A stretch of DNA of 64,000 bases from Helicobacter pylori NCTC 11637 = CCUG 17874 = ATCC 43504 = JCM 12093 (GCF_900478295.1 NZ_LS483488.1:248001-312000); one strand, 5' to 3'; shown: positions 20,085 through 29,688, numbered from the stretch's first letter. Notes: generated by a model from the letters alone, not told the origin. Program-made: numbers and translations.

Positions 20085-20094
20085 CCCCCCCCCC
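20085..20094 (+). repeat. C10 homopolymer, phase-variation tract
   Basis: Ten C near the start of the coiled-coil gene; a length of 10 leaves the gene out of frame, 11 or 8 would restore it. Confidence 0.9.
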
Positions 20095-20448
20095 AATAAT
20101 GAAGAGCTTTTAAAACTTGTTGGAGATCTTACAGATCGCTTTAAAAAATTAGAAATCCAATTAGAAGACCTTGAACCCCTTATCAAAATCTCTCGTTGTG
20201 TAGGTTGCTTTTTTAGAAAATCCTCTAACGACACCCAAGAAAACCCAAAAGACGCTCAGGGAAGAGAGGAAGCGCTTAAAGCCCAAGAAGAAAACGCCAA
20301 ACTAAATAGAGAAAGAAATGATCTAGCTAGAGAAAAAGATAAGTTAGCTAGCCAAAACACCGCTCTAACCACAGAAAAAGATAAACTAGCTGACAAAAAT
20401 AAAGAGTTAGATGATCAAGTTGGCTTATTAAAAGAGCAAATAAAATCG

Positions 20449-20529
20449 TTAGAACAATCTCAGCAAGTTTTAGAAAATGAAAACACTGATCTAACTAACA
20501 AGATCGCCGAGTTATCAAAAGAAAAAGAC
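20449..20529 (+). repeat. ~80-bp direct repeat shared with the next gene (copy 1)
   Basis: Encodes the coiled-coil segment LEQSQQVLENENTDLTNKI. A near-identical copy is at 21196-21276 in the adjacent gene. Recombination between them would fuse the two coiled-coil genes. Confidence 0.85.
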
Positions 20530-20955
20530 AAGTTAGAGCAAAAACACGCTCCATACAAAAAATTAGAAAACTCTATGAAGTCTTTTTGGAAGTCAAAGGG
20601 TGCTTGAATTTTAATTTTGTAGCAACAACTCACAGCGCAATGGATTTGATCGCATACGTTCTTAGCGATAGCAAATACTATTTAGAAAGCCTTTATAACA
20701 AAGCGAGCCAAGAATTAAGCGATAAGAAGAGCGATAAAGGCGAAAAATTAGCTGAATTGTTTGATTTGCTTTTTGAATATATTAAGGATAAGAAATTTGA
20801 GCGTTTGAAAAAACCAAGCACTTATGACTATTCATGCAAAACGCTATACCCAGAGCAAAACACTTCTCAAAAGATGCAAAGAGTGGTCTTAATCGGCTAT
20901 ACATACGACAAAAAAACACCACCATATTATACTATCGTGGATATGGGATCATAAA

Positions 20956-21729
20956 ATGGGAACATTCATTGAAAAATGTTTTGGCTTCTATCAAATAAGA
21001 GAAGAATTAGAAGCTCGCATCGGTGGGTTAGAAGATGAAAACGAAAACTTAGCTGTAAAAATCAGTGGGTTAGAAAACTCTAACGATCAATTATGGCAAG
21101 CTAAAGAAAATCTAACTAAAGCAAACGCCGAGCTGAAAACCGAAAAAGAAAATCTAAACAATCAGCTTAATGCATCACAAAAGCAAGTGACAGAGTTAGA
21201 ACAATCTCAGCAAGTTTTAGAAAATGAAAACACCGATCTAACTAACAAGATCACCGATTTATCAAAAGAAAAAGAAAATCTAACTAAAGCAAACGCCGAG
21301 CTGAAAACCGAAAACGACAAGCTCAACCACCAAGTTATCGCGCTCACCAAAGAGCAGGGTAGTCTCGAACAAGAGCGAGCGCAATTGCAAGATGTGCATG
21401 GGTTTTTAGAAGAATTATGCGCTTATTTAGAAAAAGAAAACCAACACCTAACCGACAAACCCAAAAAGTTAGAAAGCGCTCAAAAAGATTTAGAAAACTC
21501 TAACGATCAGCTATTACAGGCTAAAGAAAACATAGCCGAAGAAAAAACAGAATTGGAGCGAGAAATGGTGCGCCTGAAGAGCTTAGAAGCCACAGACAAA
21601 AGCGATCTGGACTTGCAAAATTGGCATTTTAAAAGCGTAATAGAGGATCTCAAACGCCAAAACAGAAAATTAGAAGAAGAGAACATGGCGCTCAAAGAGA
21701 GGGTTGATGGCTTGAAAGAGCAACCCTAA
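20956..21729 (+). CDS. Coiled-coil protein of the secretion-like cassette
   Basis: 257 residues, nearly all heptad-rich coiled coil (Glu/Lys/Leu/Asn) with repeated NDQLWQAKENL / NDQLLQAKEN and LTKANAELKTE units. It has no signal peptide, membrane segment or enzyme motif. It begins one base after the previous gene stop. It shares an ~80-bp near-identical repeat with that gene, so the two are probably duplicates. The context (upstream of the Hsp70-like, WXG100 and FtsK genes) suggests a structural or adaptor role, which is inference. The repeats make length variation between strains likely. Confidence 0.75.
   Translation: MGTFIEKCFGFYQIREELEARIGGLEDENENLAVKISGLENSNDQLWQAKENLTKANAELKTEKENLNNQLNASQKQVTELEQSQQVLENENTDLTNKITDLSKEKENLTKANAELKTENDKLNHQVIALTKEQGSLEQERAQLQDVHGFLEELCAYLEKENQHLTDKPKKLESAQKDLENSNDQLLQAKENIAEEKTELEREMVRLKSLEATDKSDLDLQNWHFKSVIEDLKRQNRKLEEENMALKERVDGLKEQP
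21196..21276 (+). repeat. ~80-bp direct repeat (copy 2)
   Basis: Second copy of 20449-20529, with a few substitutions. Smaller repeats of the same gene (21111-21145 and 21281-21315, encoding TKANAELKTE) lie around it. Confidence 0.85.
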
Positions 21730-21763
21730 AAAACAACCAAAACCACAATAAAGGAGAAATATC

Positions 21764-24192
21764 ATGGTAACACCCTTAAAAAGTTTAAAACTGCCTATTG
21801 GCCACCCGTTAGTAGAGATTTTGTGCGAGCTGTCTTTAAACAATAAAGCCGCATTCAATGAAAAAGCTACGATTAATTTCAAAAAAGAAGTGTCAGAAGA
21901 AGAGAAAATCAAGTTCAAGCAAGCGTTAAGGGTGCTTCATGCGATTGTCAATAATGAGGCTTCTTTAAGGTATCTTTCTGATGAGAATCAAAAATTCCTA
22001 GAGGGTTTAGCTCAAGCTGAAAAGATCACTAATGAGCAAATAGAAAAAGCCTTAGAGATCGTTTCTTATAGCGATGTGGATGTGGATTTTGAAAAGTTTA
22101 AAGAAAAGATGCTCAATGTGGATCACATAGCGGTAGGCCTTAAGAGTTATAGTCAAAGCCAATTGCTTGATTTAAACGGAGGGAATTGGGATTTATGGGT
22201 GCCTAGCTTGTCTAAAGAAAGCGTAACCTTTAGGTTTGATAATTTAGACTCTAACGGCAAAGAAGAGAATTTCTATGCCCGTTCAAGTTTGAAAGACTTA
22301 AACAAGCAGGGTGTTGTCGCTATTGACTTTGGGACTAAAAGCACGACTGCAGCCTACATGGATAACAACGGAAAATACCGCTTGCTCTCTATTGGCGGGC
22401 TAGTAGATGATGCGAGCCCAGAAAAGTTTGAAAACCCTACGATCGTAGAGTTCAGATACAGAAAAAAATTTATTACAGAATACGACGCGCTAGATCACCG
22501 CCCTTTCACAGAAAAGAACGATATAGAAGTGGCGCATGAAGCCCAAAAGAATGCTGCAGGCGTTAAAGGCAATGATTTGTATCGGTTTTTTTCTTAATTG
22601 AAGCAATGGGCTGGAGCGGATGAAAAACGGAATTTTAGGGATTTAGAAGAGGATTTTTCTTTAGAAAGCTTCACTCATTGCACGGATTTTAACCCCATAG
22701 AAATCTATGCTTACTACATTGGCCGTTGCATCAACAACATGCACAATGGCGTGTTTTTGAAATACTTTTTATCCTATCCCATCAAGTATGAAAAGCATCA
22801 GGCTGAAAAAATCAGAGAAAGTTTTGAAAAAGGCTTGAAAAAATCCTTACCCAGGCATGTTTTTGACGATGAAAAAACGGCTAAAACGTTCAAAGTGGAA
22901 TTAAAAGCGAGCGAGCCTTGCACGTATGTCATTAGCGCTTTAAAAAGCTACGGGTTTGATAAATCAGCAAAATTAGACAAGCCCATTTATTTACGGGGTG
23001 TTTGATTTTGGGGGTGGGACGACGGATTTTGACTTTGGCAAATGGGAAAAAAGCGCCAATCCCAAATTCCTTTACAAAATGACGCATTTTAGCAGTGGAG
23101 GGGATAAGTATTTAGGCGGTGAAAATTTATTGGAATTGTTGACTTTTGAAGCGTATGGCCAAAATTTTCAAACGCTAAAAGAAAAAGACATTGCCATCGC
23201 TAAGCCCAACTATGACAGGATCGATACGCAACGCTTTGGATCTTTTATGCAAAACTCCAATACAGCGCGCTTGAATTTGCAAGAGATTGCTTCTAAATTG
23301 CACCCTTTTTTAGAGAATCTAGATGCTAATATCATAAAGCGATAGAAGAAAATGAAGAGTTTGAGATAGAAGGCTTTGAAAAGGAATTTAAAATCCAGCT
23401 GTTTGATAGGAATGGGGAAATTTAACATCAGTAGAAGACTTTAAAGTGGATTGCAAAGAGCTTTTAAAATTCTTAAAAGACAAGATAGATGACGGCGTTG
23501 CCAACTTCTTTGCCGGATTTTCTAAAGTGATGGCTGAAAATATTGATGATCAGTGTCGGGCGTTTCATATTTTCTTAGGAGGGAATGCTAGCAAATCGGT
23601 GTTGGTCAAACAAGCGTTTGAAAACGCTAAAGAAGAGCAGCTCAAAGCTTACAAGCAAAAGACTTCTAAAGATGATTTCACATTCATTCTTTATGAGCCG
23701 CTAGGCACAGAAGCCTCAGACAAACAGATTTTAGAGCTTACGGGAGAAGACGTTTCTAAGATCCCGCCTTATTTAAAGCCCACTTGCAAAACCGGTGTGG
23801 CTTTTGGGCTTTTAGAAAGCAGACCCAAAGCAGGCGGGATTGAAAGGCCCTCTATAGATTCCAATCCTGTGTTTAAATACGATTTAGGTATTGAGAGAGA
23901 AGGGAAATTCCACACTAGAATCAGTCGGGATTCTTTAAAGCCTAATGAATACCAGATTTTCCAAACTAAAGAGGAATGGGGAGGCTTTGATGGGTTAGAG
24001 ATACGCTACAGCGATAAACCTCTCGCCAACACCAACACTTTAGACATTGAAGACACACAACTGATTTTCATAGCGTTAGAAGAGCATGAAGAAGTGGATG
24101 TGAAAGTGTGCTGTGTGGATTCACAAAGCATTAAAGTGGGGCTGTTTAAAGATAACCAATTAATCTATGAAAGCGAGGCAGAAAAATTATGA
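21764..24192 (+). pseudogene. Hsp70/actin-fold ATPase, interrupted by one stop and three frameshifts
   Basis: After GGAGAAATATC the frame opens at ATG 21764. Residues 1-160 are an unassigned domain, then an Hsp70-type nucleotide-binding fold: AIDFGTKSTTAAY (phosphate 1), FDFGGGTTDF (phosphate 2), SSGGDKYLGG and FLGGNASKSVLV (adenosine motif). Four lesions break it. There is a TAA at 22595-22597, an extra base in the G run at 22994-22998, and one A short at 23336-23338. The fourth is one G short at 23414-23417. With them repaired the protein is about 809 residues. There is no DnaK peptide-binding domain of usual form, so this is a diverged relative, perhaps a chaperone or regulator of the neighbouring secretion ATPase. 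In this strain it cannot be made intact. Confidence 0.8.
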
Positions 24193-24758
24193 TGAGTAAG
24201 AACGCGTATGCGTTTGTCGTGATTGAAGAAAGCGTTATGGTGTTTAAACACACCAAAGATGAGGGGCTAATGCCTATCTTTGAAGGCTTTGTGCCTTTAA
24301 AAGAGGGCTTTTTGAAAAGCTTTAAAGAGCGTTGCAATTTGGAATTTTTAGAAAATTTAGACCTTTTGTTTTTGTATGACAAACCATCCGCGCATGAGAT
24401 TTTTTCCTTGTGTAAGGAGCTGAAAAATTCCATCTGGGACAGGAAGCTTGTGGTGGCGCTAGTGGAGGCTTTAGAGGGGTTTAAGGATTGGAATTTGTCG
24501 CTTAAAATAGAAGACAAGCGTTCTAACAGCTTGGGTAATGGCACCAAAAAATTGCTCACCAACGCTGATTTAGGGAGCAGCCATAAAGCAATCGTGATAG
24601 ACAGCATGAAAACATACCACCAAAGCCAGCAAGAAAAATACAAAAGAGAAAGAGGCGAAACGCTAGAAGTTCGCCCCACAACACCCCCTAGCTATGGGGG
24701 TGGGAGCATTAGAATCAGCGGCGATAAAAAGCCTGATTTTGATGAAGAAAATTTTTAA
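24189..24758 (+). CDS. Conserved cassette protein of unknown function
   Basis: 189 residues, start overlapping the Hsp70-like gene stop by 4 bp. The N-terminal ~130 residues look globular (AYAFVVIEESVMVFKH). The C-terminus is a charged, disordered tail ending PTTPPSYGGGSIRISGD and an acidic DFDEENF. It has no signal peptide, membrane segment or known motif. It sits directly before the WXG100 gene, so it may be a chaperone or adaptor of the WXG100 protein; that is only inferred from position. The frame is intact. Confidence 0.7.
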   Translation: MMSKNAYAFVVIEESVMVFKHTKDEGLMPIFEGFVPLKEGFLKSFKERCNLEFLENLDLLFLYDKPSAHEIFSLCKELKNSIWDRKLVVALVEALEGFKDWNLSLKIEDKRSNSLGNGTKKLLTNADLGSSHKAIVIDSMKTYHQSQQEKYKRERGETLEVRPTTPPSYGGGSIRISGDKKPDFDEENF

Positions 24759-24773
24759 AAGAAAGGACAACCG

Positions 24774-25034
24774 ATGAGCAGAGTGCAAATGGATACCGAA
24801 GAGGTCAGGGAATTTGTAGGGCATTTAGAACGCTTTAAAGAGTTACTAAACGAGGAAGTGAACAGCTTGAGCAACCATTTCCATAATTTAGAATCATGGC
24901 AAGACGCTAGGAGAGACAGATTTAGCGAGGTGGTGGATAACTTGAAAGGCACTTTCAATGAATTTGATGAAGCCGCGCAAGAGCAAATCGCATGGCTTAA
25001 AGAGAGGATTAGGGTTTTAGAGCAAGATTATTAA
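24774..25034 (+). CDS. WXG100/ESAT-6-like protein (HP0062 homologue)
   Basis: 86 residues, entirely alpha-helical in appearance: two long amphipathic helices joined by a turn at LESWQDARRDRF (residues ~39-50). The Trp sits where the WXG motif of ESAT-6 proteins stands. The size and helix-turn-helix layout match WXG100 proteins, substrates of type VII secretion. From memory, a published crystal structure of H. pylori HP0062 (86 residues) shows a helical-hairpin dimer like ESAT-6. The C-terminus lacks a clear YxxxD/E export signal. It is preceded by GAAAGGACAACCG, 15 bp after the last gene. The next gene begins with a similar sequence. Confidence 0.87.
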   Translation: MSRVQMDTEEVREFVGHLERFKELLNEEVNSLSNHFHNLESWQDARRDRFSEVVDNLKGTFNEFDEAAQEQIAWLKERIRVLEQDY

Positions 25035-25044
25035 GGGGTGGTTT

Positions 25045-26525
25045 ATGGCTGAATGGAAAACGGACACAGAAGAAGTCAAAGAGGTTGTTAGAAGATGCAG
25101 GGATTTTAAAGAATCCCTGCAAGAAAAAAGGTGTGGTGGTTTTATCAAAGACCTTGATAGTTACGCGCTAAAAATCATAGTGGAGCGCAGAAAAATTGAA
25201 ATGCAATTGGAAAAAGCCATAGGAGAATTAAAAAAAGCCATAAAAAAGCGAAAGGGCTTTTGGGGATCTGTTTTAGATTTTTGTGGAGGTGTTTGTGATG
25301 CAGTCTCGACTATTTTCCCTCCTGCTAAATTAGGCGCTGAAGCTTGTGAAAAGGGCTTAAACCTTATGGAAGACAATATAGAAAGATGGGAACACAATGT
25401 AAGGTTATTAGAACGAATGCTTGAAATCTACTCCACTCAAGCCAAAGCGAGCGTGGAGCTTGTGGAGGGGACTTGGGAGAGCGTTAAAAAGAGGTTGCAC
25501 TTTTATACTGATAAGCACTAGGAATTTATCAAGCGTTTGAACTATGCGAGTGCGGCGATAGATAATGAATGCAACTTTCCAACCCCAGGCGTTTTAATGG
25601 AATACGATTTTGAAAGCCCTAAGATTGCTTATAGCCCTAAAAAAAGCGTTTTTAATGAGCGATTGAAGGATTTGAGGGAAGATTTTAGCACTTCTTTATA
25701 CGCTGATTGGAAAGACAAGATCAACGCTTTTTCTCATAGGGAACGCGCTAAAGCCTCTAAAGAGCGAGAGTTGGAAAATTTAGAGGATTTGATGGGTGCA
25801 TCTTCTTATGATGAAAACCCTAACGATGAACTGGATCGCATGGCAAGCTCTAAAGAACAAGAATTTGAAAAGAGTTTAGAGGATTTGATGCCAAGCGTTT
25901 TAGGCGTGCCTTCTTATAACGAAAGCTTGACTCTAGCCAAAAAGCATTGCGTTAAAAATTGTAAGAAAGCTTTAGAAGGTTTTACAGAAAAAATCAAAGA
26001 AGCCCCCAACGATTCAAACGCTATCAATGAAGCTTTTGATAATTTAGAAACAGAGTTGGAGCGCGCTACGGAAAATTTGAGTCAAAAAATCGATCCCATT
26101 TTAGAACGCAATGAAAATTATACGCAAAAAGCGTTGGAGTATAGGGAGTTTTTAGAAAGCCGTAAAGAGGGCTTTATTGTAGATGAAAAAAACCCCTATC
26201 CGGAAGAAGTCAGCTTTAATGAGTGGCGTTTGGCGGAATTTGATAGCGTTTTTAGCGCCATTGTGCCTTTAGAAGATTTAAATAAAACCGCATGCGCTCA
26301 TCATGCCCTAAAGGCTTTACAAGCTGTGCTTAAAGACAACGATTTGGGCTTTGATGCGACAGATTTGGAACAAATCGCAAAAGGTTCATCCCTAGGGGTT
26401 ATTTATGGCATTTTGACGCGAATGTTTTAGGGAATGTGGCGTTGGTGAGAGAAGAATTATTATTAGGCGTGAAACACACGAAAGGATACAAACTATGGGA
26501 GAAATTCCTGCAAACACAGAACTGA
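25045..26525 (+). pseudogene. Putative polymorphic toxin: WXG100-like N-terminus, HNH/WHH nuclease C-terminus; interrupted
   Basis: Starts at ATG 25045 after AAGGGG. Residues 4-23 (TDTEEVKEVVRRCRDFKE) align with the start of the preceding WXG100 protein, so the N-terminus looks like a secretion domain. A long helical middle follows. An in-frame TAG (25519-25521) splits the gene. After the second part a one-base loss in the G run 26395-26398 causes a stop. Restoring a G gives GYLWHFDANVLGNVALV, then GVKHTKGYKLW, ending at TGA 26523-26525. This resembles the WHH branch of HNH/endonuclease VII toxins (WHH...LV...HTGG), with Phe in place of the second His. The repaired protein is about 493 residues and overlaps the SUKH immunity gene by 31 bp. 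The toxin role is inferred from architecture and neighbour. Confidence 0.72.
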
Positions 26526-26920
26526 ATTGGGAATTTGTAGAGCCGCTCAATAACAATGCGTTGAACGGGTTAGAAGAGCGATTAAAAATAGGCTTTAGCG
26601 ATGCGTTTAAGGACTTTATCAAACGATCGAACTATGGTTTTAGCCAATGGCGTTATTTCATGGTGGGCAGTGAATCCTACATGTTCAAACATGTTTTGAA
26701 CTTCAATTTAGAGGGCAAGGGCTTATTGATTGATTTCATGCAGAGCTTAAAAGAATGGTTAGAGCCTGAAGAAATCATTTTTGCTAATGACGGGTATGGG
26801 GGGTATTATCTTTGGAATACCACCACTGATGTGGTGCTGTTTTTAGACACCGATAATGGTTCAAAAAAAGCGCTATTAAATCTTAAAATGTTTTTAAAAA
26901 AATTGGAATCAAGGGGTTAA
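26495..26920 (+). CDS. SUKH (SMI1/KNR4) family immunity protein
   Basis: 141 residues. It has the fold signature of SUKH proteins: an early helix-rich part (LNGLEERLKIGFSDAFKDFI), then FANDGYGGYYLWN and VVLFLDTDNG, equivalent to the family's FA.D..G.Y...D and acidic turn. SUKH proteins are immunity partners of polymorphic nuclease toxins, very often HNH/WHH types. The ATG 26495 follows AAAGGATACAAACT. The gene starts inside the 3' end of the putative toxin, as expected for a pair. It remains intact while the toxin is broken. A cytosolic location is expected since there is no signal sequence. Confidence 0.82.
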   Translation: MGEIPANTELNWEFVEPLNNNALNGLEERLKIGFSDAFKDFIKRSNYGFSQWRYFMVGSESYMFKHVLNFNLEGKGLLIDFMQSLKEWLEPEEIIFANDGYGGYYLWNTTTDVVLFLDTDNGSKKALLNLKMFLKKLESRG

Positions 26921-26921
26921 A

Positions 26922-27270
26922 ATGTTTTCTCAATGAAGTTTTTTTGGAGGGTTGCACCAATGAGTTAAGAAGGATTTGCGACTATTTCGTAGAAAACGCC
27001 ATGCAAGATGATTTAGGGCAGAAACTTAAAAGTGAGACGCTAGAGAAGATGCTAAAAATCGCGCATGACTTAGAAAATTTAGAGCAGGACACTCAATACC
27101 AAAAAAGAAAAATCAACGAGCAAATTGAAGAAGCCAAGCGTTTGGAGAAGCAAATTGATATGAATTTCCATCCATCAAGCGAGATCGATAGGCTTATGCG
27201 TGAAGCCAAAGAGCATGAAAGAGAAGCCAAGAGGCGCTATAATGAATATCTTAAGGATAAAGATGATTGA
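26922..27270 (+). CDS. Small coiled-coil protein, start region possibly frameshifted
   Basis: The open frame from TTG 26944 gives 108 residues with an unbroken coiled coil (LENLEQDTQYQKRKINEQ and onward) and a charged C-terminus. An ATG at 26922 with a strong AAGGGG site 5 bp upstream fits a start, but it is out of frame because of the TTTT run at 26924-26927. With one T fewer it reads MFLNEVFLEG straight into this frame. So either translation starts at TTG 26944 or the gene carries a one-base insertion. It overlaps the start of the ATPase gene by 8 bp. Confidence 0.55.
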
Positions 27271-29688
27271 TGTGAATGGTTTATTAAAAGAACTGGACGA
27301 TGCCTTAGATAAAGTTGTTGCTAAAAAAGAGCCAGAGAGTTTTCTCAAGCCGATCGCCTCACAAATAGAGGAGTATCAAAAGAGTATCAGGCAAATTCAA
27401 GCACAATTCACAGACGCGCCAAAGTTCAATGAAGAGGGCGCTTACCCACAATTTTTAAGATGTGGTTTATTGGAAATTAAAGGCAAAAATGGCGCTAATA
27501 TGGAATTTTTATTGCCTAAAGTTTATCCTTTCCCCCCTAAAAGCTTGTATATAGAGCATGAAAAAGACGGGCAGTTTTTGAGAGAAATGCTCATGCGCTT
27601 ACTCTCCAGCACGCCTTTAGTGCAATTGGAAGTGATCTTAATTGATGCGTTGAGCTTGGGGGTATTTTCAATCTGGCCAGAAGGCTTTTAGATAAAAACA
27701 ATGACTTTATTTACCAGCAAAGGATTTTAACTGAAAGCAAGGAAATAGAAGAAGCCCTAAAGCATTTGTATGAATATTTAAAGGTTAATTTGCAAGAAAA
27801 ATTGGCCGGCTTTAGAGATTTTGCGCATTATAATGAAACCGCCAAAGACCCCTTGCCTTTAAAAGCGCTTTTTTTAAGTGGGGTAGATGCTTTGAGTAAA
27901 GACGCGCTTTATTATTTGGAAAAGATCATGCGTTTTGGCTCTAAAAATGGGGTTTTGAGCTTTGTCAATTTGGAGAGCGAGAAAAATAATCAATCCGCAG
28001 AAGATTTGAAAAAACATGCGGAGTTTTTTAAAGATACGACAAGTTTTGAACGCTTAAAATACCTTAGTGTAGAAGTGATCAATGATCATGGTATCCAACC
28101 CCAGCACATGCAAGACTTCGCTGATAGAATCAAAGCGTATTACAGGCAAAAAAAAGAAGTTAAAAGGGAATTGAAAGACTTACAAAAAGATAAAGAATTT
28201 TGGACTAAAAGCTCTCAGTATGAAGTGGTTGTGCCGGTAGGGTGGGATATTAACCATAAGGAAGTGTGTTTTGAAATCGGTAACGAACAAAACCACACGC
28301 TCATTTGCGACCACAGCGGGAGCGGGAAATCCAATTTCTTGCATGTGTTGATCCAAAATTTAGCTTTCTACTACGCGCCCAATGAAGTCCAACTCTTTTT
28401 ATTGGACTATAAAGAGGGGGTGGAATTTAACGCATACACAGATCCGATTTTAGAGCATGCGAGGTTGGTGAGCGTGGCGAGTTCGGTAGGTTATGGCATG
28501 AGTTTTTTAAGCTGGCTTTGTAAAGAAATGCAAAAAAGAGCCGATCGGTTCAAACAATTCAATGTGAAAGATTTAAGCGATTACCGCAAACATGAAAAAA
28601 TGCCCAGACTGATCGTGGTGATTGATGAATTTCAGGTGCTTTTTAGCGATAATAAATCCACTAAAGCGGTAGAGGGGCATTTAAACACCCTGCTTAAAAA
28701 GGGCCGTAGCTATGGGGTGCATTTAATTTTAGCCACTCAAACCATGCGCGGCACTGACATCAATAGAAGCATTATGGCTCAAATTGCTAACTGCATCGCT
28801 TTGCCTATGGATGCAGACGACAGCGCTAAAATTTTGGACGATGATGTAGCTTGTGAGCTTGTCAGGCCAGAAGGCATTTTCAACAACAACGGAGGGCATC
28901 AAAAATACCACACCAAGATGAGTATCCCTAAAGCCCCTGATGATTTCAAATCTTTTCTCACAAAAATACACGCTGAATTTAACCAAAGAAATCTCGCATC
29001 CATAGATCGTAAAATCTATAATGGCGAGACACCTTTAAAAATGCCCAACACCCTTAAGGCTAATGAAATGCGTTTGCATTTGGGCAAAAAAGTGGATTAT
29101 GAGCAAAAGGACTTGATAGTGGAGTTTGAAAACAACGAATCGCATTTGTTGGTGGTGAGCCAAGATTTAAACGCTCGCATCGCCTTGATGAAACTTTTCG
29201 CTCAAAATTTCAAGACTGCCAACAAAGAGTTGCTCTTTTATAACGTCGAAAAACGCCTTGTGAGGGAACTTGATGAATTGAAAAAACACCACATCACGCC
29301 CATGCAAGGCTCTCTAGGGAGCGTTCTAGACACCGCTATGAACCCTAATAGCGTGCTGATAATAGACAATTTAAACGAAGCCAAAGAGTTGCACGACAAA
29401 ATAGGGGTGGAAAAATTAAGATCGTTTTTAGAAAAAGCCACAGACAACGAGCAGTATTGCATCATCTTTGCGCACAATCTCAAACAAATTCAAGCTAATT
29501 ACGATTCTGTCAAGTTAAAAGAATTGTTAAACAACCACTTCAAACAACGCCTGGCCTTTAAGTGTAGTAGGGAAAACTTAGGGGCTATCACAAAAAACGA
29601 TTTACCTTCATTAACAAACAAACTCAACGCACTATTTGTAGAGCTTTCTAAAGACAGCTATACTGAATTCAGACCTTTCAGCTTATAG
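27263..29688 (+). pseudogene. FtsK/SpoIIIE-type ATPase (EssC-like), frameshifted
   Basis: ATG 27263 (AAGGAT upstream) opens a frame that ends at 27689-27691 because a G run (27658-27662) is one base short. With six G the sequence continues GGIFNLARRLLDKNN into the long 3' frame. The repaired protein is about 808 residues. The central ATPase domain has Walker A DHSGSGKSNF and Walker B RLIVVIDEFQVLF, and the sensor-like LILATQTMRG. A second, degenerate ATPase-like domain (SHLLVVSQDLNARIAL) lies at the C-terminus, as in tandem-ATPase EssC/EccC proteins. There is no N-terminal membrane segment. It would power export of WXG100-type proteins; chromosome translocation is less likely because FtsK gamma and membrane domains are absent. 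Confidence 0.8.

Larger units (their letters stand above)
20015..20954 (+). pseudogene. Phase-variable coiled-coil protein (HP0058-like), OFF
   Basis: The frame starts at ATG 20015 with AAAGGAG upstream and runs into a C10 tract (20085-20094). As written it stops 13 codons after the tract begins. Eleven (or eight) C would join NNEELLKLVGDL and a long Lys/Glu heptad coiled coil. A second lesion, one missing A in the run at 20567-20570, separates this from the 3' part (20571-20954), which reads LYEVFLEVKGCLNF to VDMGS. The restored protein is about 313 residues, with no signal peptide. The C tract is a classic slipped-strand switch. The gene heads the putative secretion cassette. Two independent lesions argue that it is inactivated, not merely switched. 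Confidence 0.75.

Noticed and set aside
20567-27662. Explaining the many small indels as sequencing error
   Set aside because: They concentrate in one cassette and in short runs, while rpoD, glmM, ureB, putA and other long genes are clean. An error in an individual site, notably ureF A8, still cannot be excluded.
20015-29688. The region as a prophage or chromosome-partition locus
   Set aside because: No integrase, capsid, terminase or ParB-like gene, and the FtsK-like protein lacks the membrane and gamma domains. WXG100 plus SUKH neighbours fit a secretion/toxin cassette better.
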